Part shown: one piece after another, positions 45,831-55,206 of the stretch
Layout of the letters: each line of letters starts with the position of its first letter
How positions within the stretch are numbered: the first letter of the stretch is position 1
Source of the DNA: an uncultured Oligoflexia bacterium
Lineage (GTDB): Bacteria; Bdellovibrionota; Bacteriovoracia; Bacteriovoracales; Bacteriovoracaceae
Direction: 5' to 3'
Assembly (NCBI GenBank): GCA_913058265.1
Contig: CAJXPQ010000001.1
Coordinates: 1 to 64,000 of the forward strand
DNA: 64,000 bases
The notes under the pieces: generated by a model
What the model was told of the DNA's origin: nothing
Databases searched by the model: none
Seen by the model: the letters and a program-made list of their open reading frames with translations, nothing else
Translations under genes and position numbers: made by a program

Positions 45831-45858
45831 AAGATGACTCTCCCATAAACATGATAGA

Positions 45859-45950
45859 ACTGTCTAGATTTCGAATACTTAGCATTATAGATATAAAGAA
45901 TTATGAATATCCTTTACTTCAAGGCATATACACCGTACAAATTAGACAGT
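45859..45950. promoter_or_regulatory. inverted repeat in the lysR-csp intergenic region
   Basis: ACTGTCTA at 45859-45866 and TAGACAGT at 45943-45950 are perfect reverse complements 76 bases apart. They could be LysR-type operator halves or pair within the csp 5' leader. Both readings are speculative. Confidence 0.35.
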
Positions 45951-45987
45951 CCATCATGTGATGCGATCAATCAAACGAGGAAATAAT

Positions 45988-46182
45988 ATGAGTACAGGTA
46001 AAGTAAAGTTTTTTAATGATTCAAAAGGTTTTGGATTTATTACTCCAGACGACGGTGGAAAAGATCTATTCGTTCACACTACAGCGATAGAGCACGGATC
46101 ATTAGGTGATGATGACAAAGTTGAATTTGAAGTTGGTGAAGGTCAAAAAGGTCCTTGTGCTGTTCAAGTTAGAAAAATATAA
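45988..46182 (+). CDS. csp: cold shock protein
   Basis: A 64-residue single cold shock domain. RNP-1 is KGFGFITP and RNP-2 is DLFVHTT, with GKVKFFND at the start. These proteins bind single-stranded RNA/DNA and melt RNA structure. ATG 45988 has GAGGAAA upstream, so it is preferred over the in-frame ATG at 45958. The leader back to the divergent lysR gene is about 160 bases, long enough for a temperature-responsive 5' UTR. A strong terminator follows. Confidence 0.95.
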   Translation: MSTGKVKFFNDSKGFGFITPDDGGKDLFVHTTAIEHGSLGDDDKVEFEVGEGQKGPCAVQVRKI

Positions 46183-46206
46183 TTAAATTTTAATTTAAAT
46201 ATTTTT

Positions 46207-46236
46207 GGAAGGAGGCGCAAGTCTCCTTTTTTATTA
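46207..46236 (+). terminator. strong intrinsic terminator after csp
   Basis: AAGGAGGC (46209-46216), a GCAA tetraloop and GTCTCCTT (46221-46228) form an 8-bp stem including one G-U pair, followed by a T-run to about 46232. Confidence 0.9.
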
Positions 46237-46260
46237 TAACAACCAATTAGGAAGCTTAGC

Positions 46261-46515
46261 ATGACATTTAAAACACCAGAAAAACCTGACAACTCTTTTC
46301 GTATAACTCTTGAGCTTGAACAGAGTACACCAAGACTAGACACAGTCCTTCTGGAAGCACTTCACAAACAAACAGAAAACACAGAGTTAAAAGAAATTTC
46401 TAAAGCACATTTAAAAAGATTGTTCACAGAAAAGAAAATTCTCATAAAAGGTCAAAGTGCCAAGGCCAAATCATCTATAAACTCAGGCATTACATATATT
46501 GATATTTTACTATAA
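46261..46515 (+). CDS. S4-like RNA-binding mini-protein
   Basis: An 84-residue protein. Residues ~45-84 (ISKAHLKRLFTEKKILIKGQ, then KSSINSGITYIDILL) follow the S4 RNA-binding pattern: helix, loop, strand and a final GxxYIxI strand. It resembles the N-terminal S4 part of RluA-type pseudouridine synthases without any catalytic domain. AGGA precedes the ATG. It may act on ribosomal RNA or mRNA; no partner is evident. It is downstream of the csp terminator and so likely has its own promoter. Confidence 0.65.
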   Translation: MTFKTPEKPDNSFRITLELEQSTPRLDTVLLEALHKQTENTELKEISKAHLKRLFTEKKILIKGQSAKAKSSINSGITYIDILL

Positions 46516-46552
46516 TATATTTGAAGCTTTTAATTAACAGAATGGAGTCTCT

Positions 46553-47410
46553 GTGAAACAAATCCTACTCTTTACTTTCATTGCCCTTATATCGTCCTCA
46601 GCTCAACTGCAGGCCAGAGTAGTCATAGATAAACTACAACTCATAACCTCATCTGAGATTGAATCAATCAATGTCTTTAGACCTAGTAGAATTTCAAATC
46701 AGAAGCAATTGCCCTTGATCCTTAACTTACATGGATACACGAATACTCCCAGAGGGCAGCATATTGTCATGCCTTTTAAGAGTCTTGTTGATAAGAAAAA
46801 ATTCATCCTTATAAATCCTGCTGGTATTCGTGATGACAAAGGAAACACTTACTGGACAGCAGAAAACTGCTGCGGCACGGTCAAAAACCCGAACGACAGA
46901 AGAGACGATGTTGCTTACTTAAACTCAATAATCGACGCTCTTTTGGTTAAATATCCAATCGCAATTGATAAAATTTTTATTGCGGGACACTCAAACGGTG
47001 GATTCATGGCAAACAAATTGGCCTGTCATCCTAACAGCAGAATAAGCGGCATAATAAACTATGCAGGAGCTGGATATTCCAGACCTGAAAACTGCAAAGT
47101 TCCAAAACCAATCAAAGTTCTACATATTCACGGTAATCTAGATACAGTTATCCGCTACGATAATAGCAGTGATTGGCACCCAAGTGCTCTCGCCTCTTCG
47201 CTTCAATGGGTCAAAAGAAATAAATGTGACCTAAACTTCGTGGCAGGAAACCTTGCATCGAGACCTAGATCAAACAAAAGGATCACGACTCAAGAGTGGA
47301 ATAACTGTGAAGATAAAAGCAAAGTATCTCTATGGACAATACTTAGCGGTAGCCATACTGAGCTAATGAGTAAAAAACTGATTAGTGACATAATAGATTA
47401 TTTACTCTAA
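46553..47410 (+). CDS. exported PHB-depolymerase-type esterase
   Basis: A 285-residue alpha/beta hydrolase (LpqC/PHB depolymerase/feruloyl esterase group) with signal peptide MKQILLFTFIALISSSAQLQA. The oxyanion loop is LILNLHGYTNTP, the nucleophile elbow is IAGHSNGGFMAN (Ser ~146), an Asp is in HIHGNLDTVIRY, and the His is in LSGSHTELM. ENCCG contains a vicinal Cys pair. The start is GTG 46553 with GGAG nine bases upstream. It probably hydrolyses an ester polymer or glycan ester outside the cell. Confidence 0.83.
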   Translation: MKQILLFTFIALISSSAQLQARVVIDKLQLITSSEIESINVFRPSRISNQKQLPLILNLHGYTNTPRGQHIVMPFKSLVDKKKFILINPAGIRDDKGNTYWTAENCCGTVKNPNDRRDDVAYLNSIIDALLVKYPIAIDKIFIAGHSNGGFMANKLACHPNSRISGIINYAGAGYSRPENCKVPKPIKVLHIHGNLDTVIRYDNSSDWHPSALASSLQWVKRNKCDLNFVAGNLASRPRSNKRITTQEWNNCEDKSKVSLWTILSGSHTELMSKKLISDIIDYLL

Positions 47411-47546
47411 TTTTACCCGACTACTAAACTCCGGTATCATTTGCCAAATGTTAAATATTCTAACATTTGAAGCATAACGCCCCTAATACCTAGACTTACA
47501 TATTCTCACAGTATAAAATTTTGGTTCACAAGAATGACAGGATGTT

Positions 47547-49853
47547 ATGAAAGCCAGAATTATTAAACTTATTGAGAGTAACGCCACGACTCTTATTTGT
47601 CTTTTGACACTTATGGCAGTTGGATTATCGATTGGTATTGGCAACTTAGAACAAGAATACTCTCAAAAGTCTTGGTTTAAAGATGGCGATCCACTAGTAA
47701 CACAATATGAAAAATTTAAGGATGAGTACGGTTCAGACACTAGTCTAATGATAGTTCTTGCGTTCAAAGACAATGTATTTCTTGAAAGAAATTTAAAAAG
47801 AATATATCAAATAACAGATGACCTATGGGAGATTCCCCACTTCCTTAGAATAGACTCCCTCACAAACTATTCTCAAACGTGGGGCGAAGGCGATGAGATA
47901 AATATCTCCCCGCTTATACGTAATCCATCTGAAGAGCCGTGGGACGAGAAATACCTCAATAACAAGATGGTTAGTTCAAAAGATATTAAGCAAATTCAAA
48001 ACTACTTAATATCTGAAGATCAGAAAACAGTGGTCATTTATGCTTTTTTACAAAATAGAGTTGGTCAAGAAAGCATGACTGCTAAGAATGCTATTAAGAA
48101 TATAAATAATATTATTATTCCAAAGTATAAAGGGAGTGATCTAAATATCATGATCACAGGTGCCGCCAGCATTGGTCATGCTTTTGAAAAAGAATCTCTG
48201 AATGATCTTCTACTAATATTGCCAATAGCATTATGTGTCTTATTTGCGATTCTTTTTATGTTCTTAAGAAACTTGGTTGCAACAATCATCTCCTTGGGAA
48301 TGATTGCAATTACACTACTATCAGTTCTCGGACTTCAAGGATGGCTCGACATAAAAATGGGACTCATAACAGGTATGTGTCCACTTATCATCATTGCAAT
48401 ATGTGTCGCCGACCTTGTTCATATTTTTTCTAAGTACTTAGAAGCGTATCAAGCTGGAAGCAAGACTCCACTTAGAGATTCATTAAATAAAAATATTTTT
48501 CCAACTTTCTTAACATCTGTAACTACAATTATAGGCTTTTTAAGCTTTCTACCTGCAAAACTTTATCCTATTGCAGATATGGGTATAGTGGCCGCCAGCG
48601 GTATTGCCTTGGCCTGGATTTACTCTATTTTTCTCATATGCCCACTCATCCATCTGATTCCAATTGAGCCAAAATTTATGAAGTCCCGCGAATTTAATTT
48701 TATTAATTTCAACTTCGTACACAAGATTGTTACAACAAGAGCAAAGTCTGTCGTTCTCTTCTTTGGAAGTCTTACTGCCTTGGCGATTTACCTAAGTTCA
48801 CAGAACGTAATAGATAGTAATATGCAAAATTACTTTGTGAAATCTACTGATTTTCGAGTCGCTACAGATTTTGTAGAAAAAGAAATAGGTGGGACAAATA
48901 GTGTAGAGCTCATTTTAAAGAGTAATAGCTCTGATGGAGTTAAGGATCCTACTTTCCTAAAAAATGTTGATCAACTTATTAAGAATATTTATAAAATACC
49001 CGATGTCACAAAAGTAAACTCTCTGCTATCACCTCTCAAAGAAGTTCACCAAGTATTAAACGGTGGCAAGGAGTCAGAATATAAAATAGCTAATAATAGC
49101 AGTGAAATCGCACAGGAATTATTTTTCTTAGAAATCAGTCTTCCACCTGAAAAAAGTATAAACTCATTATCCAGTACAGATAAAAAGGACTTAAGAGTAT
49201 CAGTGCTATGGCACAAATCAAGTTCAGTTGATGTAGCTCATGGATCGAAACAAATAATGGCACTAGTTGAACAACAAGGTTTAAAAGGTCATATAACAGG
49301 CCTTACGCCACTGATACTTGGACTTGATAAGTATATCGTAACCTCTTTTGTAGAATCGATGCTCATTGCCTCATTCTGTATAACTATCTTTATGATGATT
49401 GTTTTTAAGTCGGTGTTTATTGGGCTATTAAGTTTGATACCGAATATAATTGTCCCAACATTTGGTGCGGCAATACTTTATTTATTTGGAAGAACATTAG
49501 ATGCCTCTAGCGTACTTATTTTCAGTATATGCTTAGGAATTGCAATCGATGACACGATATATTTTCTTACTAACTTTCAAAAAGCAATTGAAGAGAAACT
49601 ATCCATTGAAGATGCCATTCAGAAAGTTTTATCTCAAGCAGGAAAGACCCTAAGCTACACAACATTCATACTCATCTGTGTATTTGGCCTATTTTCAATT
49701 GGATCATTTGTTCCAAATCAAAACTTTGCGATTGCAACGACAGTGGTTATGGGATCCGCATTAATTCTTGACCTAACATTTCTGCCATCAATTATCGTCA
49801 TCTTAAATAAAAGTAGATTCACACCAAAAAGATTCTTAGTAAAAATAAGTTAA
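47547..49853 (+). CDS. RND superfamily (MMPL-type) transporter
   Basis: A 768-residue transporter with the RND plan of two repeats, each with one membrane segment, a large periplasmic loop (residues ~45-215 and ~415-600) and five further segments. The TM4-type motif CVADLVHIFSKYLE (~residue 288-301) and the matching IAIDDTIYFLTNF near 672 carry the proton-relay Asp residues. MMPL/HpnN-type members move lipids or hopanoids. ACAGGA precedes the ATG. It converges with the outer-membrane barrel and LolA-like genes, which often accompany such transporters. Confidence 0.88.
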   Translation: MKARIIKLIESNATTLICLLTLMAVGLSIGIGNLEQEYSQKSWFKDGDPLVTQYEKFKDEYGSDTSLMIVLAFKDNVFLERNLKRIYQITDDLWEIPHFLRIDSLTNYSQTWGEGDEINISPLIRNPSEEPWDEKYLNNKMVSSKDIKQIQNYLISEDQKTVVIYAFLQNRVGQESMTAKNAIKNINNIIIPKYKGSDLNIMITGAASIGHAFEKESLNDLLLILPIALCVLFAILFMFLRNLVATIISLGMIAITLLSVLGLQGWLDIKMGLITGMCPLIIIAICVADLVHIFSKYLEAYQAGSKTPLRDSLNKNIFPTFLTSVTTIIGFLSFLPAKLYPIADMGIVAASGIALAWIYSIFLICPLIHLIPIEPKFMKSREFNFINFNFVHKIVTTRAKSVVLFFGSLTALAIYLSSQNVIDSNMQNYFVKSTDFRVATDFVEKEIGGTNSVELILKSNSSDGVKDPTFLKNVDQLIKNIYKIPDVTKVNSLLSPLKEVHQVLNGGKESEYKIANNSSEIAQELFFLEISLPPEKSINSLSSTDKKDLRVSVLWHKSSSVDVAHGSKQIMALVEQQGLKGHITGLTPLILGLDKYIVTSFVESMLIASFCITIFMMIVFKSVFIGLLSLIPNIIVPTFGAAILYLFGRTLDASSVLIFSICLGIAIDDTIYFLTNFQKAIEEKLSIEDAIQKVLSQAGKTLSYTTFILICVFGLFSIGSFVPNQNFAIATTVVMGSALILDLTFLPSIIVILNKSRFTPKRFLVKIS

Positions 49854-51101
49854 ATTGGCATAGATATGATTTGTTTCATCTAGATCATCCAGAGGTGGGT
49901 TATAGCTTTCAGTATTTAAATAAGAAAGTATGCCAATTGTATACTTAAAGTCTGACAAATACCTGCGAGAGAAATCTGCCTGAACAAATCCTTCTTCATT
50001 TCCAGATACATCATAGGTCATAGCTGTTTTAATCTCAGTGCCAGTAGGATCATTAAAATTTAACTTCCATGCGAGAAAAACATCATTCTGAAGAGCACCA
50101 GTGGCACTTACAGAATCAGGAATAATTTTTTGATATTCCACAAATACAGTAGAGTCAAATCCATTTGCATGTGAAATAGGGACTTCAGCTCCAAGAACTA
50201 ATTCAGAATAATCCTCAAATGATGTAAGACCAGAATTAGTTAAGATTTCCGTATCGGGTATATATGTGTGAGAGGCAAAGCCGCTCTTAACCTGAAATGA
50301 TTCAAAGTTATAAACAACAATCGCCCCCGTAATGAGCTGTTCTGAAAAATAAAGAGCAAAATCAGCATCTGCCTTTGGAAATATATTTCCCGATATCTCC
50401 TGATAGTCAGTTGTCCCTACTAGTACTTTTCTGCGGTCAATATTTTTTGATACTAAAAATTGAGCGTCAAAACTATCAAAAGATCTCTCAAAGCTAAGTA
50501 AGAAGTGGTCGTCCCATTCTGAAGAGTCTACATCACCACCAAGCCAAGCGACAGATACTTGATCAAGGTCTGCCCTTAACCTAGAACTAGAGCTAGGAAA
50601 ATAAGGTTTAGCAGGTCTAGGCAATAAGTACAGTTTTAGATCTCCATCAAAAACATATGTCTCAAGGCCAAGGCTTAACTCTCCCATTTTTTCAGCATTT
50701 AAAATAGAAGTGTCATACTGGCGAGCATTCAAAATATCTAGTGGATTAAATGCTTCCATATATGAGTAATTAAAGATTTGATAACCCACAACAAATTTAA
50801 AACTTTGATTTTTTTGATAGAAGTATAAATCTTCCGGCCATGTAATATTTCGCTTATGGTCCTGATCGTCATAACGACCTTTAACACCAAAGACTAGACC
50901 ATTACTTTCTTCAACAACTTCTGTTTTATGCTCCCACAGTAATGAACGTTGATTTTCATAAGTGCCATCATCACCATCAGATTCAAATTGACGAGTCTCA
51001 AGTGTAAACGAGCCTTCATTAGAAGTCTCCCCCATTGCATGAGATACAAGAACAATAAAGAAAACAGAAATGGTATAAAGAGAATGAAATAAAGCCTTTA
51101 T
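49836..51101 (-). CDS. outer-membrane beta-barrel protein with probable AUA start
   Basis: A barrel-like protein rich in alternating aromatic strands and ending in NLTYFY. The first in-frame ATG (51035) follows a signal peptide rather than preceding it. Reading upstream, 22 codons give KALFHSLYTISVFFIVLVSHA, and the only fitting start is ATA at 51101, which overlaps the LolA-like stop as ATAA with AAAGG nine bases upstream. No ATG, GTG or TTG exists upstream before a stop. It probably acts with the LolA-like protein and RND transporter in lipid or lipophile traffic. The family name is uncertain. Confidence 0.7.
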   Translation of the reverse strand: MKALFHSLYTISVFFIVLVSHAMGETSNEGSFTLETRQFESDGDDGTYENQRSLLWEHKTEVVEESNGLVFGVKGRYDDQDHKRNITWPEDLYFYQKNQSFKFVVGYQIFNYSYMEAFNPLDILNARQYDTSILNAEKMGELSLGLETYVFDGDLKLYLLPRPAKPYFPSSSSRLRADLDQVSVAWLGGDVDSSEWDDHFLLSFERSFDSFDAQFLVSKNIDRRKVLVGTTDYQEISGNIFPKADADFALYFSEQLITGAIVVYNFESFQVKSGFASHTYIPDTEILTNSGLTSFEDYSELVLGAEVPISHANGFDSTVFVEYQKIIPDSVSATGALQNDVFLAWKLNFNDPTGTEIKTAMTYDVSGNEEGFVQADFSRRYLSDFKYTIGILSYLNTESYNPPLDDLDETNHIYANLTYFY

Positions 51102-51868
51102 TTTAAGGAACCTTTTTGAAAAACACTTTTATTTATCCGAACTCCAATTTTTCTCTCTGACCAAATTAAAATAGAACTCTTCTTCGTTTGCAAGTTCCTC
51201 ATTACGATTCTACCAGCTCGCCACATAGTCTTGTTTTTAACTTGGAATTGCTTGAAATTGCTAAATTCAGCGACCTTCAGTTTCTCACCACTACGATCGA
51301 AATATTCAATCTTTACAATATTCATGTACTTTTTGGAGACAGTCACTATTTGCTTAGAGTAACCACTTTTTTTGAGAGACTTTCGATTATATTTCCAAAG
51401 AATATCATTGTCTTTTTTTAATTCAGAAAGATTGCTGTATTCATATTTTTTAATACCAGAGTTTCTCAAGTCCTCAAAAGTAAACTCAGACCCCATAAAC
51501 GATGAAGAGCTACCGCTAGAAGTAATTCTCTTTACCCGCCTAAGACTCGGAAGGTATATCCACTGAGAGTCATCTTTTGATTCAAAAGACCATGTAAGTA
51601 ACTTGGTCCCCCTAACATCTTTAGGTATTTCAAATACCAAAAGTGTTCTATTCTCATCGGGACTCACCTCTAGACTCTTAGAAACCATTAGTCTTTTAAT
51701 TTCTTGATTCTCTAACTTAAGAATCATTTCCATCTTACCTTGTTCCCCAACAAAACCTGTATTACTCTCTTTTACTAATTGTGCAATACCAAGTGCTGTT
51801 TGATCAGCAGAGTATGAAGAGAGAACGAATGAAGAAAAAAACAAACAAACTAAAAATAAATTACCCAT
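51098..51868 (-). CDS. LolA-like outer-membrane lipoprotein-sorting family protein
   Basis: A 256-residue periplasmic protein with signal peptide MGNLFLVCLFFSSFVLSSYS. The rest matches the LolA_like (PF17131-type) fold: MEMILKLENQEI, LLVFEIPKDVRGTKLLTWSF, QWIYLPSLRRVKRIT, SSSFMGSEFTFEDL and the closing RAGRIVMRNLQTKKSSIL. Members are usually encoded next to RND transporters and an outer-membrane protein, exactly as here, and may carry lipids between membranes. It is the first gene of the pair with the barrel gene. Confidence 0.87.
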   Translation of the reverse strand: MGNLFLVCLFFSSFVLSSYSADQTALGIAQLVKESNTGFVGEQGKMEMILKLENQEIKRLMVSKSLEVSPDENRTLLVFEIPKDVRGTKLLTWSFESKDDSQWIYLPSLRRVKRITSSGSSSSFMGSEFTFEDLRNSGIKKYEYSNLSELKKDNDILWKYNRKSLKKSGYSKQIVTVSKKYMNIVKIEYFDRSGEKLKVAEFSNFKQFQVKNKTMWRAGRIVMRNLQTKKSSILIWSERKIGVRINKSVFQKGSLK

Positions 51869-51950
51869 AACATTCCTGATTGAAAATTCTTGAAAATTAT
51901 AGCCCAGAGTTTTTCAAAGGTATTCAAAAATATCAAACAAAGTTTATAAG

Positions 51951-52070
51951 TCAGGTATCTTTTTTTGGCAGGTAATTCTTTTGTGATTTCTGTTTTTCTT
52001 TAGTTCTTAATAATTCTTCTATCATAGAGATATTCTTCAGTATCCACTCAGAATTTCTTATAACGGCCAT
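51951..52070 (-). CDS. possible small protein (39 residues)
   Basis: A 39-codon frame from ATG 52070 with GGAGGGAGA four bases upstream, the best ribosome-binding site in the area. The product starts MAVIRNSEWILKN and has a basic tail (TKEKQKSQKN). No homology is known. Evidence rests on the site and an isolated position between genes. Confidence 0.4.
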   Translation of the reverse strand: MAVIRNSEWILKNISMIEELLRTKEKQKSQKNYLPKKDT

Positions 52071-52191
52071 AAACTCTCCCTCCCAGTTCGACATGCACCA
52101 CACATGTTTGATACACCAAACATTATCGCCCAAATGACCATATTAATAAAGAAAAAAGTAAAATTATTTTAGAGAGTAAAAATGCAAAGCA

Positions 52192-52908
52192 TTATTTCTG
52201 AATTATGAGCTTGTCGAGACTGAGACCAGTATATTTTTTAATAATGAAGTTTGCCCGCCACATTATAAAAGATAACATCACCATACTAGGGGCCAAAATC
52301 ACAATATAGCTCTTCCATGTAAGGTCTGCAATTTGTTCATTTCTAATTTTAAGTCTAGCGGCATCTGTAATTTCTGGTGGGATCTCTATGACTATATTAG
52401 TTGTAACAATAAAGTTTAAAATAGCACTAGCAAGAAAGGTAGAAGCAAAATAGAGAGTTAAAATCTTTAGCTCTCTGTCGAACTTTGCAGAAACATCGGC
52501 GTCTAGAAGCTGCTCCTCTATCAAATCAACATTAATTATATCTCTATTAGATAGAAATCTTTTAACGAGTGGTTTAGCAGTAAATACAGTTGAAACAATA
52601 CCGATTCCAATCGCAAGAGGAATACTAGCCTCCTTAACAGCAAACCAAAAACTATTAAGCTCAAAGAGAGCAAAGCAACCAGTCAAAAGTATATTCACAA
52701 ATCCAAGGATGGAGATAATGCTAACGTGTTTAGAGCTAATCCAATCCCAAAGAAAATATCCAATAGGAAAACTAAGCGCCACACATAATGCAATTAAGGG
52801 GCCCTTATCGCCAAACTTATCACTTAGCTTACTAAGAAGTATTACAGGCAATACGATATTAAAAATAAGTTCGTAGAGTGAATTTTTATTCGATTTCTTT
52901 GCAGTCAT
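52192..52908 (-). CDS. VC0807-family membrane protein
   Basis: A 238-residue protein with six predicted membrane segments. The N-terminal LYELIFNIVLPVILLSKLSD and GYFLWDWISSKHVSIISI match the VC0807-type family as I recall it (septation-protein-A-like fold). A conserved soluble loop (residues ~118-150) is acidic and basic mixed. No function is established for the family. It stands alone with its own upstream space. Confidence 0.7.
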   Translation of the reverse strand: MTAKKSNKNSLYELIFNIVLPVILLSKLSDKFGDKGPLIALCVALSFPIGYFLWDWISSKHVSIISILGFVNILLTGCFALFELNSFWFAVKEASIPLAIGIGIVSTVFTAKPLVKRFLSNRDIINVDLIEEQLLDADVSAKFDRELKILTLYFASTFLASAILNFIVTTNIVIEIPPEITDAARLKIRNEQIADLTWKSYIVILAPSMVMLSFIMWRANFIIKKYTGLSLDKLIIQK

Positions 52909-52968
52909 GATAATCCATATTGATAAGTCGTTTTAGTTATCATACTAGCATAAATATCAAAATTGAAT

Positions 52969-53253
52969 TTAAAGTTCTATTCTTTCAGCTTTATCAGACA
53001 TTATCTGGGCAAGAACATCTCTTTGGTTTTGTGAGAAATTAATCATACCAGAACTAAGTCCATCTAAAACCTTTGTCGAAACAGTGGGGTCATCTGGATT
53101 ATTATGTGAGATTTTAAAGAAGGGCTTCTGTGTCGATTGAAGTTCAAGTCGGTCATCTGTGACTTTATGGGGAGCTTTCTTAACCTCCCCCCCAACGCGA
53201 CTATTCTTGTCAGGTTTATGCGAATTATAATTTGAACCAGTACTTACCTTCAT
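52969..53253 (-). CDS. small cytoplasmic protein of unknown function
   Basis: A 94-residue protein with a basic, disordered N-terminus (STGSNYNSHKPDKNSR) and a more ordered C-terminus (PFFKISHNNPDDPTVSTKVLD, then INFSQNQRDVLAQIMSDKAERIEL; landmarks only). The C-terminal helix is amphipathic. FlgM was considered because of size and layout, but its motif is not there. No partner gene is evident. Confidence 0.5.
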   Translation of the reverse strand: MKVSTGSNYNSHKPDKNSRVGGEVKKAPHKVTDDRLELQSTQKPFFKISHNNPDDPTVSTKVLDGLSSGMINFSQNQRDVLAQIMSDKAERIEL

Positions 53254-53352
53254 AGCTCTATTATATAAAAATTAGTTAAATAATATAGCTATGGGCAAGA
53301 TTTAACGTGTGCAAGTACCTGACACCAGCTTAATGAATATTCAAATTACATA

Positions 53353-55187
53353 TCAATTACAAGCAAAAGTGAATGAGTCTACATAAGCTTGAGATAGATA
53401 TGTATTTATATGAATAGGTACTCTATTTGCAGATTTTAACTTAATATACAGATCCGGTCCGCTAGAATAGTATGCACTTCTTGAATTTTCAGATCGAAGC
53501 TCCGCAACAGAATTCATTTTTTGGATTGAACCACCATAATTACAAAGATTTTTATCATGGAATGCCATCCAAAAGCCACTTCCATCTGAGCCGGAAGCAA
53601 TATTGCCCGAAACATCATTATCAGGATTTGAGATCCAATATGTTGATGGTGCAGGAAATCTATCAGCGACACCATGAAAGTCTGAAAGGAGTAAAGCCTT
53701 ACATTTACCAGATTTTAAATAGGCACTTATCTTAGCATTTGAATTGACTTCACCAGCAGAAATATTACATGCCTTCTTACTAACCAGACCAAGATTATTC
53801 TTAATGATACTCTTTCTTTCATCACCATTGTCTAAAAAGTATCCGTGCCCAATATGATTATAACAAAAATTATTTTCTACCGTAGCGTAGTTAATGCCAT
53901 GAATAGTGATACATCTTTGAAATGAATCATAAACAGATAAGTTCTTAACAAACTGTCCTTTAGCATCACCTACACGGTGCCAATGGGATGGGTACCTTGC
54001 CAAGACTCCCAGTTGTCCCACATGACGAAATTCAACTGAGTCCACATAAACCTTAGAACCACTCATGGACATCATGTGAGCACCAATTTGATTTTGTAAA
54101 AAATTTCCATCTTTAGGCTGAATTCTAATATTACGTCGCAAGTTTGCCACAGTCACCCTTAAATCAAGTCTGTGAACCTTTCTACCAGCATCAAAGTTCT
54201 GAATATTACCATAATGACTAAAGTTAATAGCCTTATTTACAGTTACCGTTATACTGTCGCTTGAAATAATAGTAATAGTTCTTTTTTCAGCTTCATTCAT
54301 ATCAAATGAAGTTGATGAAACAACAATTTCATCACCAACACTCCAACGAACGCCGTCGGATAAAACAGTAGTTCTACTACCAGCATTGATACTTCGATTT
54401 ATTCTTTGCCAACCAGTATTGGAGTCATCACCAAAGAAGCTAACAAACAAGACCTCCGCTATGAACAGCAAAGGCCCTCTCACCTTGACTATGACTATTC
54501 ATTGAAACATTTAGACCTGCCTTTAAATATAGATCTAGGCGCCCCTTGAATCGATCACCCTCACTACCGCATATAAATCTTCCCATGACAGAGATTAATT
54601 TTGCTGTGATGGAAAAATTCTTACTATTATCACCACATCTTAATTCTCCCATAACTTTTAAATGCTTTACTTCAATATTCTTATCAATTTCAAAGATTTC
54701 TCCCCATTGTAATCATAAGATCACTGCTAACTGAAGATGATAGCTCACTAAGCATTCTAATGGGACCTGTCGGATCAGTTGGTGGCATGGGAGTGGTATC
54801 ATCAGCAACTAGTCTACACATACCTTCATTTCGACCATGGTCATTATAGTGTTGAATCGCATCAATACCAGCAACTTGTACATCTAGTCTCAGTCTATAA
54901 TACTCCGCAATTGTACATGTTCCATCATCACTTGGTAGAACTTCAGGCAAAGGTAAAGGCGTAGTTGTAACTCCAATTGGACGACACATCTCCTCATTAA
55001 TTCCATTATTATTATAATGATCAATAGGATCGATTCCTGCCCGTGCGACACCTGGTCTTCTCTCTAAGTATTCTTCTGGAGTACAGGTTTCACTTGAAGC
55101 AAGTGAAGTAAAAGTGAAAAGAGCAGATAAAACGGTAATTAATGAATGCAGGCAAAAAGAAACAGATAGAAAAAAAGAATTAAGTAT
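53353..55187 (-). pseudogene. broken G8-domain surface protein (CEMIP-like)
   Basis: Three overlapping minus-strand pieces make one protein of about 600 residues. Piece 1 (to 54690) has a signal-like start without any ATG, GTG or TTG and two repeats of the type YLERRPGVARAGIDPIDHYN and YYRLRLDVQVAGIDAIQHYN. After a shift near 54706 piece 2 holds the G8 core start EIFEIDKNIEVKHLKVMGEL and FICGSEGDRFKGRL. After a shift near 54455 piece 3 (to 53353) holds WSVGDEIVVSSTSFD, GQLGVLARYPSHWHRVGD and RCITIHGINYATVENNFCY. Such proteins bind or cut polysaccharides. Two frameshifts and a lost start imply inactivation. Confidence 0.8.
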
Positions 55188-55206
55188 CTGTAGTTGAAGA
55201 GTATGC

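Noticed and set aside
52969-53253. Possible FlgM anti-sigma factor
   Set aside because: Size and a disordered N-terminus fit, but the FlgM C-terminal motif is absent and no flagellar gene is near.
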